DNA of 64,000 nucleotides from positions 1 to 64,000 of the forward strand of contig JAPLRP010000061.1 in NCBI GenBank assembly GCA_026399095.1, read 5' to 3'. Positions 18,635 through 27,834 of the stretch are shown in pieces (position 1 is the stretch's first letter; each line of letters opens with the position of its first letter). The translations under genes and the position numbers were made by a program. The notes under the pieces were generated by a model. That model saw nothing but the letters and a program-made list of their open reading frames with translations. It searched no databases and was not told the origin of the DNA. This stretch comes from Methylococcales bacterium (GTDB lineage Bacteria; Pseudomonadota; Gammaproteobacteria; Methylococcales; Methylomonadaceae).

Positions 18635-18793
18635 AAATAGCTTGATGGAAATCCAGCTCCTGAATTTCTCTCAGGGAACAGTATTATTTCATTAAGATTT
18701 GAAGTTTGAGCGACACCGAAAAAGAGAACAAAAATAGAACGTAATTCGATTTTAATGTTATCCTGATAAGTAAAAACAGTCCATTAAATACTT

Positions 18794-19300
18794 ATGACTA
18801 CTAATATCAAAATAGAAAGATCATCTAAATTCAGTTATCCAATTGAATTGAATTTATCTCTACTTCAATCATTGGAAGTCGAGATATTTCATTTTGATAA
18901 AAACTCACCGAGAATTCCTCTTCCTATTTTTGGATCAAAAGTAGCCGCAGGTTTTCCATCCCCTGCTGATGACTATATAGAAAAATCATTGGACCTAAAT
19001 GAATTGCTGATCCAAAAACCAGCAGCAACTTTTTTCGTTAGGGCACAAGGTGAATCAATGCTAGGTGCAGGAATTCATCCTAACGATATTTTGGTTGTCG
19101 ATAAGTCAGCAGATGCTATTGATGGCAAAGTTGTCATTGCTGCACTTAATGGTGAATTGACCGTGAAAAGATTGACTAAAAATCTTGATGGTACTTGGTA
19201 TTTAAAAGCAGAGAATAACGCCTTCCCTGATATTTTATTACATGATGAACTAGAATTGGTTATCTGGGGTGTAGTCACTAGCGTTATTCATAATCTTTGA
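18794..19300 (+). CDS. UmuD-like S24 self-cleaving protease without UmuC
   Basis: This 168-aa protein matches UmuD. It has a cleavage site Ala-Gly within KVAAGFPSPADDYIE (A52-G53), the catalytic serine in VRAQGESML (S88) and the catalytic lysine in GELTVKRL (K125). UmuD is normally about 139 aa; this protein carries about 28 extra N-terminal residues. In UmuD, RecA-stimulated cleavage yields UmuD', a subunit of DNA polymerase V. No umuC follows; the next 238 bases hold no gene. It may regulate the island in response to DNA damage, act with a polymerase elsewhere, or be a remnant. Confidence 0.85.
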   Translation: MTTNIKIERSSKFSYPIELNLSLLQSLEVEIFHFDKNSPRIPLPIFGSKVAAGFPSPADDYIEKSLDLNELLIQKPAATFFVRAQGESMLGAGIHPNDILVVDKSADAIDGKVVIAALNGELTVKRLTKNLDGTWYLKAENNAFPDILLHDELELVIWGVVTSVIHNL

Positions 19301-19461
19301 TAGGGAAAACTATCATTAACTATTTCTAGCCAGTTTTTTTTGATTTTTTATCTAAAGAAGTCCAAACAATTCCTATTACAACCAGAAATGTTATGAAGCA
19401 TTGATATTTGAAATGAATTATTGATCTTTGTAATTTAGGATAAACATAAGAATTAATAAAT

Positions 19462-19485
19462 GTTATCCCATAAGTTATCCCATAA
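19462..19485. repeat. Exact 12-bp tandem duplication near tRNA-Pro
   Basis: GTTATCCCATAA occurs twice head to tail within the otherwise gene-free stretch 19301-19538. This stretch lies between the UmuD-like gene and the 3' end of tRNA-Pro. It also has a short hairpin TGATAG/CTATCA overlapping the UmuD-like stop, but nothing else was seen. The duplication could be a protein-binding site or part of an attachment region; no matching copy was seen at the other side of the island. Confidence 0.5.
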
Positions 19486-19538
19486 ACGTTATTTTCTCAT
19501 TTTTCCAAATAACGAATTTCATAACTCATTGATTTAAT

Positions 19539-19615
<77 letters not shown>

Positions 19616-19710
19616 ACATTAAATTTTTATCTAACTTTGAAAGGATTGCGATTACAACCCCAATAACATCAACGGCATATTATACTACATAAAAAAATTA
19701 CCAATGGACT

Positions 19711-20064
19711 CTATTTAAGAAACTCTAAAATATCTTCAAGCTCTAAAATCATATTACGTATTTCTTTCTTAGAACAATTTGAATCTTCTACTGCCTTATC
19801 AGTGGTTAAGTGAGATCGGGCGCCACTTATAGTATAGCCTTGTTCATATAACAACGACCTAATTTGACGAATCAGCAATACTTCGTGGCGTTGATAATAG
19901 CGACGGTTACCTCGTCTTTTTACCGGGCTAAGCTCGGTAAATTCTTGCTCCCAGTATCTTAAAACATGTGGTTTAACACCACACAACTCACTTACTTCAC
20001 CAATTGTAAAATAACGTTTGTCCGGGATAACTGGAAGCTCGTTATTATTGCTCGGTTCCAACAT
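19711..20064 (-). CDS. MerR-family transcriptional regulator downstream of ihfA
   Basis: This 117-aa protein has an N-terminal MerR winged helix ([34 protein letters not shown], then [37 protein letters not shown]). The short C-terminal helix has no cysteine or other effector-binding motif ([12 protein letters not shown]). Such short MerR proteins are conserved between ihfA and tRNA-Pro in many gammaproteobacteria. Its ATG lies inside the ihfA coding region (20-nt overlap), showing co-translation with ihfA. The target genes are unknown. Confidence 0.9.
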   Translation of the reverse strand: MLEPSNNNELPVIPDKRYFTIGEVSELCGVKPHVLRYWEQEFTELSPVKRRGNRRYYQRHEVLLIRQIRSLLYEQGYTISGARSHLTTDKAVEDSNCSKKEIRNMILELEDILEFLK

Positions 20065-20344
20065 AAGCTTCTACACGGGCTTTAAGTTTTTGTCCAGAAC
20101 GGAAAGTTACCACACGCCTGGCAGTAATAGGTATTTCCTCGCCTGTTTTAGGATTTCTGCCTGGGCGACTGGTTTTATCGCGAAGTTCAAATTTACCAAA
20201 TCCAGAAATCTTTACTTGTTTTCCCTCTTCTAAAGAACTCTTGATTTCTTCAAAAAAGACTTCAACCATTTCTTTTGCTTCACGCTTATTTAAACCTAGA
20301 TCATCAAATAATTTTTCAGCAAAATCTGCTTTTGTTAATGCCAT
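20045..20344 (-). CDS. ihfA: Integration host factor subunit alpha
   Basis: This 99-aa HU/IHF-family protein bends DNA at sequence-specific sites as an IHF-alpha/beta heterodimer. It starts [41 protein letters not shown]. It contains the DNA-inserting arm [41 protein letters not shown], with the intercalating proline in [10 protein letters not shown]. It lies 3 nt after pheT and overlaps merR, so it is part of the pheS-pheT-ihfA-merR transcript, as in other gammaproteobacteria. Confidence 0.97.
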   Translation of the reverse strand: MALTKADFAEKLFDDLGLNKREAKEMVEVFFEEIKSSLEEGKQVKISGFGKFELRDKTSRPGRNPKTGEEIPITARRVVTFRSGQKLKARVEAYVGTEQ

Positions 20345-20347
20345 ATA

Positions 20348-22723
20348 TTAATCTCTCAGCTTTGCATTTAATTCGTTGGTCAATATATTTAACAGTCTGC
20401 TAACGATTGGGTCTATTTCAGATTCTGTTAGTGTATGAGTATCATCTTGCATAATTAAACTTAAGGCAACGCTTTTATTGCCCTCTTCAATACCTTTACC
20501 TCGATAAATATCGAAAATAACAACATCCTGTAAGGCAGTCTCAAAATTACTCTTAATACAACTAATTATTTGATTAGCTGTGACAACTTCCTTCACAATC
20601 AACGCTAAATCTCGTCGAACAGACGGGTATTTAGAAAGTGATTTAAATACGGGTATACGCTTATTAAGTAATAAGTTTTGATCCACTTCAAATAGAAAAA
20701 CTTGAGTATCAAAACCTAATTGTTTCTCAAAATCAGGATGCAACATCCCCATCCAACCAATTTGTTGCCCATCGGGTGAAATAATTTCTGCAGCCTGACC
20801 TGGGTGTAAAGCAGAATGAAGCGCTGATATATAGTTAGCTTCACATCCGTTTAAAGCAAATATTGCTTGTAAATCAGCTTTAATATCAAAAAAGTCAACT
20901 TTACGGTTTTTTTCGCCCCATTGTTCAGTGCAAACATCACCTAATACCAAACCAGCGAGCATTTTCTGTTGATAAGTCTCGCCGTCTTTTTTGATAAAAC
21001 GAAGACCCGTTTCAAATAACCGAACTCTATTTTGTTGGCGATTGGTATTGTACAGAGCTGCTTTTAACAAACCACACCACAAGGTAGTTCTCATTACAGC
21101 CAATTCCGAAGAAATTGGGTTTTTAAGTCTGATTACCTCAATATCTGGAGCAATGAACTTTTGAATATCCTCATCAACAAAACTATAAGTAATTGCTTCT
21201 TGATAACCACGATCAACCAGTAAATCTTTAACACGATCTATGTCTAAAACCGCTTCAGTTGCTGAACTTAATTCAGAACGCATTAAGAAACTGCTACTAG
21301 GTAGATTATTATAACCATAAACACGTGCAATTTCTTCAATTAAATCAGCTTCAATTGCAATATCAAAACGAAATCCCGGCGGCCTAATTTCCCAGCCATC
21401 CATTTTTATTTGAACTGTCATTCCAAGACGTTGAAAAATATCAATAACGAGCTCATCAGACAACGTAACACCTAGCATCTTTTCAATGCGTAGACGTCTT
21501 AGCAAGACGGCTTCGCGTTTTGGCAACGAAGTTTCAGTGGTTACCTCAATGATTGGGCCTGTAATTCCCCCGGCAATATCAATAATCAATTGTGTCGCAC
21601 GCTCAATCGCCCTTGCTTGCAATGTAGCATCAACTCCACGCTCAAAACGATGAGATGAATCTGTGTGCAAACCAAAACGACGTGCTTTACCGGCTATTGA
21701 TTGAGGTGCAAAAAATGCACACTCTAAAAAGATAGTGTGCGTATCGTCGTTAACTGCTGATTTGCTTCCACCCATAATACCAGCCAGTGCCAATACTTGT
21801 TTGTCATCTGCAATAACCAATGCTTCTTTATCCAGCTTGATAATTTCATTATTTAATAAAGTTACAGCTTCATCGGCTTTTGCAAAACGAACCGATATGC
21901 TTCCAGAAAGCTTCTCTGCATCAAACACATGTAATGGTTGGCCTAATTCCAACATGACATAATTTGTCACATCAACTAAAGGCCCCAAACTTCTAATCCC
22001 TGATCGACGCAAGCGCTCCTGCATCCATAAAGGTGTGACTGCTGTTGCATTAACGTTTTTAATCAATCGACCCAAATAACGAGGGCAATCTTTTATTGCT
22101 TCTACCGAAACATTTAGTACATCTTGATGACCAATAGAAACCTTTTCAACTTGAATCGCTGAAAAAGCCATTTTATTCAATAAAGCAACTTCACGCGCCA
22201 AACCTTCAACACTTAAACAATCGGCCCTGTTAGGCGTCAAATCAACTTCAATAATTGAATCATCCAGTGATAAATATTCACGAATATCAACACCAACAGG
22301 CGCGTCATCAGATAATTCCATTAACCCGTTAGCATCCGATGCTAATCCAAGTTCCTTTTCTGAACATAGCATGCCAAACGATTCTTCGCCACGCAGTTTG
22401 GATTTTTTTATTTTAAAATCCCCTGGCAATATCGCTCCACAAAGTGCGGCGGGGATTTTTAAGCCCACTCTTACATTGCTCGCACCGCATACGATTTGCA
22501 AGGGATGCCCTTCACCAACATTAACCTGACAAACACGAAGACGATCTGCATCGGGATGTTGTTGCATGGATAATACCTGGCCTACCACAACACCACTAAA
22601 TTTAGCAGCTGCAGGCTCAACAGAACCAACTTCAAGACCTGCCATCGTTAATTGCTCTACCAGTGTTTCTGTACTTATCTCTGGATTTACAAACGACCTT
22701 AACCAGGCTTCACTAATTTGCAT
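20348..22723 (-). CDS. pheT: Phenylalanyl-tRNA synthetase beta subunit
   Basis: This 791-aa subunit of the (alpha-beta)2 synthetase charges tRNA-Phe. It has an N-terminal tRNA-binding EMAP/OB domain (about 39-150: VVGQVLSMQQHPDADRLRVCQVNVG), B3/B4 editing-domain sequence (CPRYLGRLIKNV, TPLWMQERLRRSGIRSLGPLVDVTNYVMLELGQPLHVFDAEKL), a B5 domain and a C-terminal anticodon-binding ferredoxin-like domain (FKSLSKYPSVRRDLALIV). The length is normal for the bacterial enzyme. AGGAAA precedes the ATG, which is 28 nt after pheS. Confidence 0.97.
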   Translation of the reverse strand: MQISEAWLRSFVNPEISTETLVEQLTMAGLEVGSVEPAAAKFSGVVVGQVLSMQQHPDADRLRVCQVNVGEGHPLQIVCGASNVRVGLKIPAALCGAILPGDFKIKKSKLRGEESFGMLCSEKELGLASDANGLMELSDDAPVGVDIREYLSLDDSIIEVDLTPNRADCLSVEGLAREVALLNKMAFSAIQVEKVSIGHQDVLNVSVEAIKDCPRYLGRLIKNVNATAVTPLWMQERLRRSGIRSLGPLVDVTNYVMLELGQPLHVFDAEKLSGSISVRFAKADEAVTLLNNEIIKLDKEALVIADDKQVLALAGIMGGSKSAVNDDTHTIFLECAFFAPQSIAGKARRFGLHTDSSHRFERGVDATLQARAIERATQLIIDIAGGITGPIIEVTTETSLPKREAVLLRRLRIEKMLGVTLSDELVIDIFQRLGMTVQIKMDGWEIRPPGFRFDIAIEADLIEEIARVYGYNNLPSSSFLMRSELSSATEAVLDIDRVKDLLVDRGYQEAITYSFVDEDIQKFIAPDIEVIRLKNPISSELAVMRTTLWCGLLKAALYNTNRQQNRVRLFETGLRFIKKDGETYQQKMLAGLVLGDVCTEQWGEKNRKVDFFDIKADLQAIFALNGCEANYISALHSALHPGQAAEIISPDGQQIGWMGMLHPDFEKQLGFDTQVFLFEVDQNLLLNKRIPVFKSLSKYPSVRRDLALIVKEVVTANQIISCIKSNFETALQDVVIFDIYRGKGIEEGNKSVALSLIMQDDTHTLTESEIDPIVSRLLNILTNELNAKLRD

Positions 22724-22751
22724 GATTTAAGCTTTCCTGTGTTACGACAAC

Positions 22752-23860
<1,109 letters not shown>

Positions 23861-23870
23861 GTGGTATTAC

Positions 23871-24236
23871 TTAAGAAACAGGACTTACGTTGGCTTTAGC
23901 AATTTCTGCTATTTTACCAAATGATTCAATATCACGAACGGCAATATCAGCTAAAACCTTACGGTCTATTTTAACATTCGCTTTTGTTAAACCATTAATC
24001 AAACGACTATAGGATATACCATACATACGTGCAGCAGCATTGATACGAACTATCCATAGAGCGCGGAATTGACGTTTTCTTTGTTTGCGATCGCGGTATG
24101 CATATTGACCCGCTTTAATAACCGCTTGTTTAGCTACACGATAGACTCTACTACGAGCACCATAATAACCTTTTGCTTGTTTTAATACTTTTTTGTGTCT
24201 TGCTCTGGCAGTTACGCCGCGTTTAACTCTAGGCAT
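23871..24236 (-). CDS. rplT: 50S ribosomal protein L20
   Basis: This 121-aa L20 is an early assembly protein of the large subunit. It starts [70 protein letters not shown], the canonical N-terminal extension and globular start. In E. coli L20 also represses its own operon by binding the leader RNA upstream of rpmI. The structured leader at 24530-24606 is the likely target here. It lies 13 nt after rpmI. Confidence 0.97.
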   Translation of the reverse strand: MPRVKRGVTARARHKKVLKQAKGYYGARSRVYRVAKQAVIKAGQYAYRDRKQRKRQFRALWIVRINAAARMYGISYSRLINGLTKANVKIDRKVLADIAVRDIESFGKIAEIAKANVSPVS

Positions 24237-24249
24237 TGTTATTCACCTC

Positions 24250-24447
24250 TCAACTGTATGGCATCATACGTGCAGCCATGCGCACGTCTGAAGGATGAAT
24301 AGTTGCGGGTGAACGTAACTGTCTTTTTCTTTTTGTCGACTTTTTAGTCAAGATGTGACGACGATGAGACTGTCCACATTTAAAACCGCCATTGCCAGTA
24401 CGTCTAAAACGTTTGGCAGCACCACGGTTAGTTTTTATCTTTGGCAT
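24250..24447 (-). CDS. rpmI: 50S ribosomal protein L35
   Basis: This 65-aa protein starts [45 protein letters not shown], which is diagnostic of L35. The track ORF begins upstream at 24504; the correct start is the ATG at 24447, with GGAGCAAAAAA before it. The C terminus [12 protein letters not shown] is typical. It is co-transcribed with rplT and lies downstream of infC. Confidence 0.97.
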   Translation of the reverse strand: MPKIKTNRGAAKRFRRTGNGGFKCGQSHRRHILTKKSTKRKRQLRSPATIHPSDVRMAARMMPYS

Positions 24448-24529
24448 TTTTTTGCTCCAATAATATAAAAATAAAAATCCCTGAGATATAACCCAGCAAG
24501 GCAAAATGCATGGCCCTGAAGAATTAATG

Positions 24530-24606
24530 GCATTACCAATGGTAATGCATAAAACAGCAAATCCTGTGCTGTTATTCTTAGAGACGTAAAAAATTATGTC
24601 TCTAAG
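24530..24606 (-). promoter_or_regulatory. Three-hairpin leader upstream of rpmI-rplT (L20-type leader candidate)
   Basis: The 201-base space between infC and rpmI contains three perfect hairpins. In transcription order they are CTTAGAGAC/GTCTCTAAG (9 bp, 24577-24606), ACAGCA/TGCTGT (6 bp, 24554-24572) and GCATTACC/GGTAATGC (8 bp, 3-nt loop, 24530-24548). In E. coli, L20 binds a structured leader at this position to repress rpmI-rplT. The position fits, but I cannot confirm that the L20-binding motif itself is present. Confidence 0.55.
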
Positions 24607-24648
24607 TACCTCATCTCAATAATAAATATAAGAGAGGAAACTTTTTTG

Positions 24649-25173
24649 TTATTTTTTCTTTTTGGGTGACATAACCATAATCATTTGTCGACCTTCCATT
24701 TTAGGGAACTGTTCAACAATGGCTATTTCTTCCAAATCTTTTTCTATACGCTTCAACAAGTCCATGCCGATTTCACGATGAGCCATTTCACGCCCACGAT
24801 AACGAACTGTAACTTTTGTTTTATCGCCTTCATTAAGGAATTTGGTTAAACTTCTCAGTTTAACCTGATAATCTCCCTCATCGGTTCCAGGCCTGAATTT
24901 AATTTCTTTAACTTGTATCTGCTTTTGTTTCTTTTTGGCAACTTGAAGTTTTTTATTAAGTTCAAACTGGTATTTACCGTAGTTCATTATCTTACAAACC
25001 GGGGGATCCGCGTTTGGTGATATTTCTACTAAATCCAAGTCTGCAGCATAAGCAATCTGTTTGGCCTCATCCAGCGAGATAATTCCTAATACTTCACCTT
25101 CTGCCCCTGTAACTCTCACTCGTCTAGCAGTGATCGAATCATTCAGGCGCGTTTCATCTTTTTTAGCAGCGAT
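24649..25173 (-). CDS. infC: Translation initiation factor IF-3, AUC start codon
   Basis: IF-3 checks start-codon fidelity and prevents premature 70S joining. The track starts at a GTG (25119), which would remove about 18 conserved residues. In frame upstream, the sequence reads [22 protein letters not shown] back to an ATC codon at 25173. GGAGG lies 8 nt before it and an in-frame TAG two codons before it, so no ATG/GTG/TTG start is possible there. The resulting 174 aa is normal for IF-3. Conserved segments are [25 protein letters not shown] and [23 protein letters not shown]. Rare AUU/AUC starts on infC are the known basis of IF-3 autoregulation. Confidence 0.96.
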   Translation of the reverse strand: MAAKKDETRLNDSITARRVRVTGAEGEVLGIISLDEAKQIAYAADLDLVEISPNADPPVCKIMNYGKYQFELNKKLQVAKKKQKQIQVKEIKFRPGTDEGDYQVKLRSLTKFLNEGDKTKVTVRYRGREMAHREIGMDLLKRIEKDLEEIAIVEQFPKMEGRQMIMVMSPKKKK

Positions 25174-25186
25174 ACCCTATTCCTCC
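25171..25186 (-). promoter_or_regulatory. Shine-Dalgarno plus AUC start of infC
   Basis: On minus, GGAGG (25182-25186) is followed by 8 nt and then ATC (25171-25173). An in-frame TAG lies two codons upstream of the ATC. This site decides the start and is the expected control point for IF-3 discrimination against non-standard start codons. Confidence 0.88.
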
Positions 25187-25192
25187 AAAATA

Positions 25193-27103
25193 CTATAATT
25201 TTCTATCCGCAATCTCTTGCTGAATACGTTCGGCAAATTTACCGACTGACAGACTACCTAAATCTTCACCTTTTTGCGTGCGTACGGTGATATTTTGCTC
25301 TTCTAGTTCTTTATCACCAATAATAACAAGATACGGTATTCTTTGCATTGAATGCTCACGAATTTTAAACCCGATCTTCTCATTTCTCAAGTCAATTTTT
25401 ACTCTGACACCTTGTTTCTCTAACAATTTCATAACTTGAGTAGCATATTCCGCATGCCGATCGGCGATATCAAGCACCATTACCTGAACTGGCGACAACC
25501 AAACAGGGAAGGTTCCGGCGTATTGTTCAATCAATATTCCAATAAACCGTTCCAGCGAACCCAGTATGGCTCTATGTAACATCACTGGAACCTGTTTTGA
25601 ACCGTCTTCGGCAATATAAGTTGCACCAAGTCGACCAGGCATTGAAAAATCAACCTGAATTGTTCCGCACTGCCATACTCGCCCAATACAATCTTTTAAT
25701 GAAAACTCAATTTTAGGCCCGTAAAAAGCGCCCTCTCCGGGCTGTAGTTCCCACTTCAAACCTTTGTTATTAAGCGCCAATTCAAGCGCTGTTTCTGCTT
25801 TATCCCAAACCGAGTCATCACCCACCCTGTTTTCAGGACGAGTTGACAACTTCATAATAACTTCTTCAAAGCCAAAATCACTGTACACCGAGAACAGCAT
25901 ATCAATAAATGTAGACACTTCATCCTGAATTTGACCTTCTGTACAGAATATATGCGCATCATCCTGAACAAAGTTTCTAACTCTCATCAAGCCATGTAAC
26001 GTGCCTGAGGGTTCATTACGGTGACACGACCCAAATTCTGCTATGCGAATAGGTAAATCACGATAACTTTTGATGCCTTGGTTGTATATTTGAACATGAC
26101 AAGGACAATTCATCGGCTTAATCGCGTAATCACGATTTTCCGAATGGGTTGTAAAGATCATGGCGCCAAACTTATCCCAATGGCCTGATTTTTCCCAAAG
26201 CGATCGATCTACCAACTGTGGTGTTTTAACCTCACCATAACCATTTACACGCAATTTTTCACGTATAAATTGTTCTATTTGTTGATAAATAACCCAACCT
26301 TTCTCATGCCAAAACACCATTCCAGGCGCTTCTTCTTGGGTATGAAACAAATCCTGTGTTTTTGCAAGCTTACGATGATCACGTTTTTCAGCTTCTTCCA
26401 GACGATGTAAATAAGCCTGTAATTCCTTTTTATCGCCCCAAGCAGTACCATATATTCGTTGTAACATTTCATTTTCTGAATTGCCACGCCAATAAGCACC
26501 CGCAATTTTCATCAGCTTAAAACTGCTTAATTTACCGGTACTGGGCACATGAGGTCCTCGACACAGATCAGTAAATTCACCTTGCTGATATAACGATAAA
26601 TCCTGATCCGCTGGTATCGATTCGATAAGTTCTGCTTTATAACTTTCGCCCGACCCCCTAAAAAAATCAACCGCTGCATCCCTGCTTAAAACTGACCGAC
26701 TAATAGCAAAATCTTCTGCAACCAATTGTTGCATTTTTGCTTCGATAGCAATCAAATCATCGGGGGTAAAAGGTCTTTGATATGCAAAATCATAATAAAA
26801 GCCATTTTCTATAACCGGGCCTATCGTGACTTGTGCTTCAGGATATAATTGTTTTACAGCCTGCGCCAATAAATGCGCGGTTGAATGACGAATCACCTCA
26901 ACGCCATCATCATCTTTTGCAGTAATAATTTGTAAAGAAGCATCTTGAGCCAACAATGTACTGGCATCAACCAAAACGCCGTCAACCCGACCGGCCAAGG
27001 TTGCTTTAGCCAACCCTGAACCTATCGACTTAGCAACATCCATCACTGTAACAGCGTGGTCAAACTCACGACTAGATCCATCAGGAAGTGTAATTACAGG
27101 CAT
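25193..27103 (-). CDS. thrS: Threonyl-tRNA synthetase
   Basis: This 636-aa class II synthetase has the usual domains: an N-terminal TGS domain (1-60), a threonyl/alanyl second additional (editing) domain with the zinc-like [16 protein letters not shown] motif (about 73-88), and the catalytic core ([56 protein letters not shown]). A C-terminal anticodon-binding domain ends at [12 protein letters not shown] and beyond. It lies 19 nt before the infC AUC start, the conserved thrS-infC-rpmI-rplT order. tRNA-Val and its terminator lie directly upstream. Confidence 0.97.
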   Translation of the reverse strand: MPVITLPDGSSREFDHAVTVMDVAKSIGSGLAKATLAGRVDGVLVDASTLLAQDASLQIITAKDDDGVEVIRHSTAHLLAQAVKQLYPEAQVTIGPVIENGFYYDFAYQRPFTPDDLIAIEAKMQQLVAEDFAISRSVLSRDAAVDFFRGSGESYKAELIESIPADQDLSLYQQGEFTDLCRGPHVPSTGKLSSFKLMKIAGAYWRGNSENEMLQRIYGTAWGDKKELQAYLHRLEEAEKRDHRKLAKTQDLFHTQEEAPGMVFWHEKGWVIYQQIEQFIREKLRVNGYGEVKTPQLVDRSLWEKSGHWDKFGAMIFTTHSENRDYAIKPMNCPCHVQIYNQGIKSYRDLPIRIAEFGSCHRNEPSGTLHGLMRVRNFVQDDAHIFCTEGQIQDEVSTFIDMLFSVYSDFGFEEVIMKLSTRPENRVGDDSVWDKAETALELALNNKGLKWELQPGEGAFYGPKIEFSLKDCIGRVWQCGTIQVDFSMPGRLGATYIAEDGSKQVPVMLHRAILGSLERFIGILIEQYAGTFPVWLSPVQVMVLDIADRHAEYATQVMKLLEKQGVRVKIDLRNEKIGFKIREHSMQRIPYLVIIGDKELEEQNITVRTQKGEDLGSLSVGKFAERIQQEIADRKL

Positions 27104-27126
27104 TTTAATATTTTTAAAGTTGCTAC

Positions 27127-27156
27127 AATAAAAAAAGCACCGCAGAGCAGTGCTTT
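27127..27156 (-). terminator. Intrinsic terminator of tRNA-Val
   Basis: On minus, the stem AAAGCAC/GTGCTTT with a 9-nt GC-containing loop is followed by a run of T residues (plus strand ATAAAAAAAGCAC). It lies 7 bases after the encoded CCA of tRNA-Val and just before thrS, so tRNA-Val transcription ends here and thrS needs its own promoter or read-through. Confidence 0.85.
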
Positions 27157-27162
27157 AATGTA

Positions 27163-27239
27163 TGGTAGGCACGATTGGACTCGAACCAACGACCCCCACC
27201 ATGTCAAGGTGGTGCTCTAACCAACTGAGCTACGCGCCT
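27163..27239 (-). tRNA. tRNA-Val (anticodon GAC)
   Basis: Read on minus, the 77-nt sequence has acceptor AGGCGCG paired with CGTGCCT, D arm TAGCTCAGTTGGTTAGAGC, anticodon stem CCACC/GGTGG enclosing TTGACAT with anticodon GAC, T arm GGTTCGAGTCC, and an encoded CCA. Confidence 0.97.
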
Positions 27240-27354
27240 GAAGTTTCTCTTAACTTCATTAGCTTGCCATTATACCAATAGGAATAACTTAATCAACCCT
27301 TTAATAAATTGTTGCCGAGTAAGCCTGTTAACCTGAGAATTGAAAACTGATTTT

Positions 27355-27792
27355 TTACATAAATCCAAGAATAAATAAACATAATATACTGACTGTAAAA
27401 GCCACCACCCACTTTGCTTTCTCAATTAATGACAACTTATCCCAGAAAGCTACAATAAATAGCTTAAAGGCATAAAATGCGCTACTTATCTTCTTTTTTA
27501 GCCTGCCAAACCACACGGAAAAAACCATCAAAACTCGATATATTCCGTAAAAACCAATTAACCACAATAAATAAAAAACAATAATCTGACTTTGTTGGCG
27601 ATTTGTGTCAAATAAATGCTCGATAACCCTATCCAAAAGAAACTCTAACCATTCAAAAGCAATATGCACCACCAAGAACAATGTATGCAACATGACATCG
27701 TAAAAAACGATTAAAATTCCAATAATGGATAATTGGATAAATAATTTTGTATAAGCTGATGAAATCAAGTTATGTCCATAAAATAAATTCAT
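27355..27792 (-). CDS. Small membrane protein at the end of the SulP operon
   Basis: This 145-aa protein has about four hydrophobic helices: LFIQLSIIGILIVFYDVMLHTLFLVVHIAF (about 16-46), IIVFYLLWLIGFYGIYRVLMVFSVWF (69-94) and WVVAFTVSILCLFILGFM at the C terminus. A Lys-rich cytoplasmic patch (GRLKKKISSAFYAFK) lies between helices. I do not recognise the family. It lies 42 nt after the SulP-carbonic anhydrase gene on the same strand, so it is probably co-transcribed and may be an accessory subunit of the transporter. No function can be read from the sequence. Confidence 0.65.
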   Translation of the reverse strand: MNLFYGHNLISSAYTKLFIQLSIIGILIVFYDVMLHTLFLVVHIAFEWLEFLLDRVIEHLFDTNRQQSQIIVFYLLWLIGFYGIYRVLMVFSVWFGRLKKKISSAFYAFKLFIVAFWDKLSLIEKAKWVVAFTVSILCLFILGFM

Positions 27793-27834
27793 AATTTAAA
27801 CTTACGCTCTATTTGTTTCCATATTATTTAAAAC

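Noticed and set aside
18763-18779. CTG-N11-CAG upstream of the UmuD-like gene as a LexA box
   Set aside because: The LexA consensus is CTGT-N8-ACAG (16 nt); this is 17 nt with poor inner bases, so the spacing is off by one.
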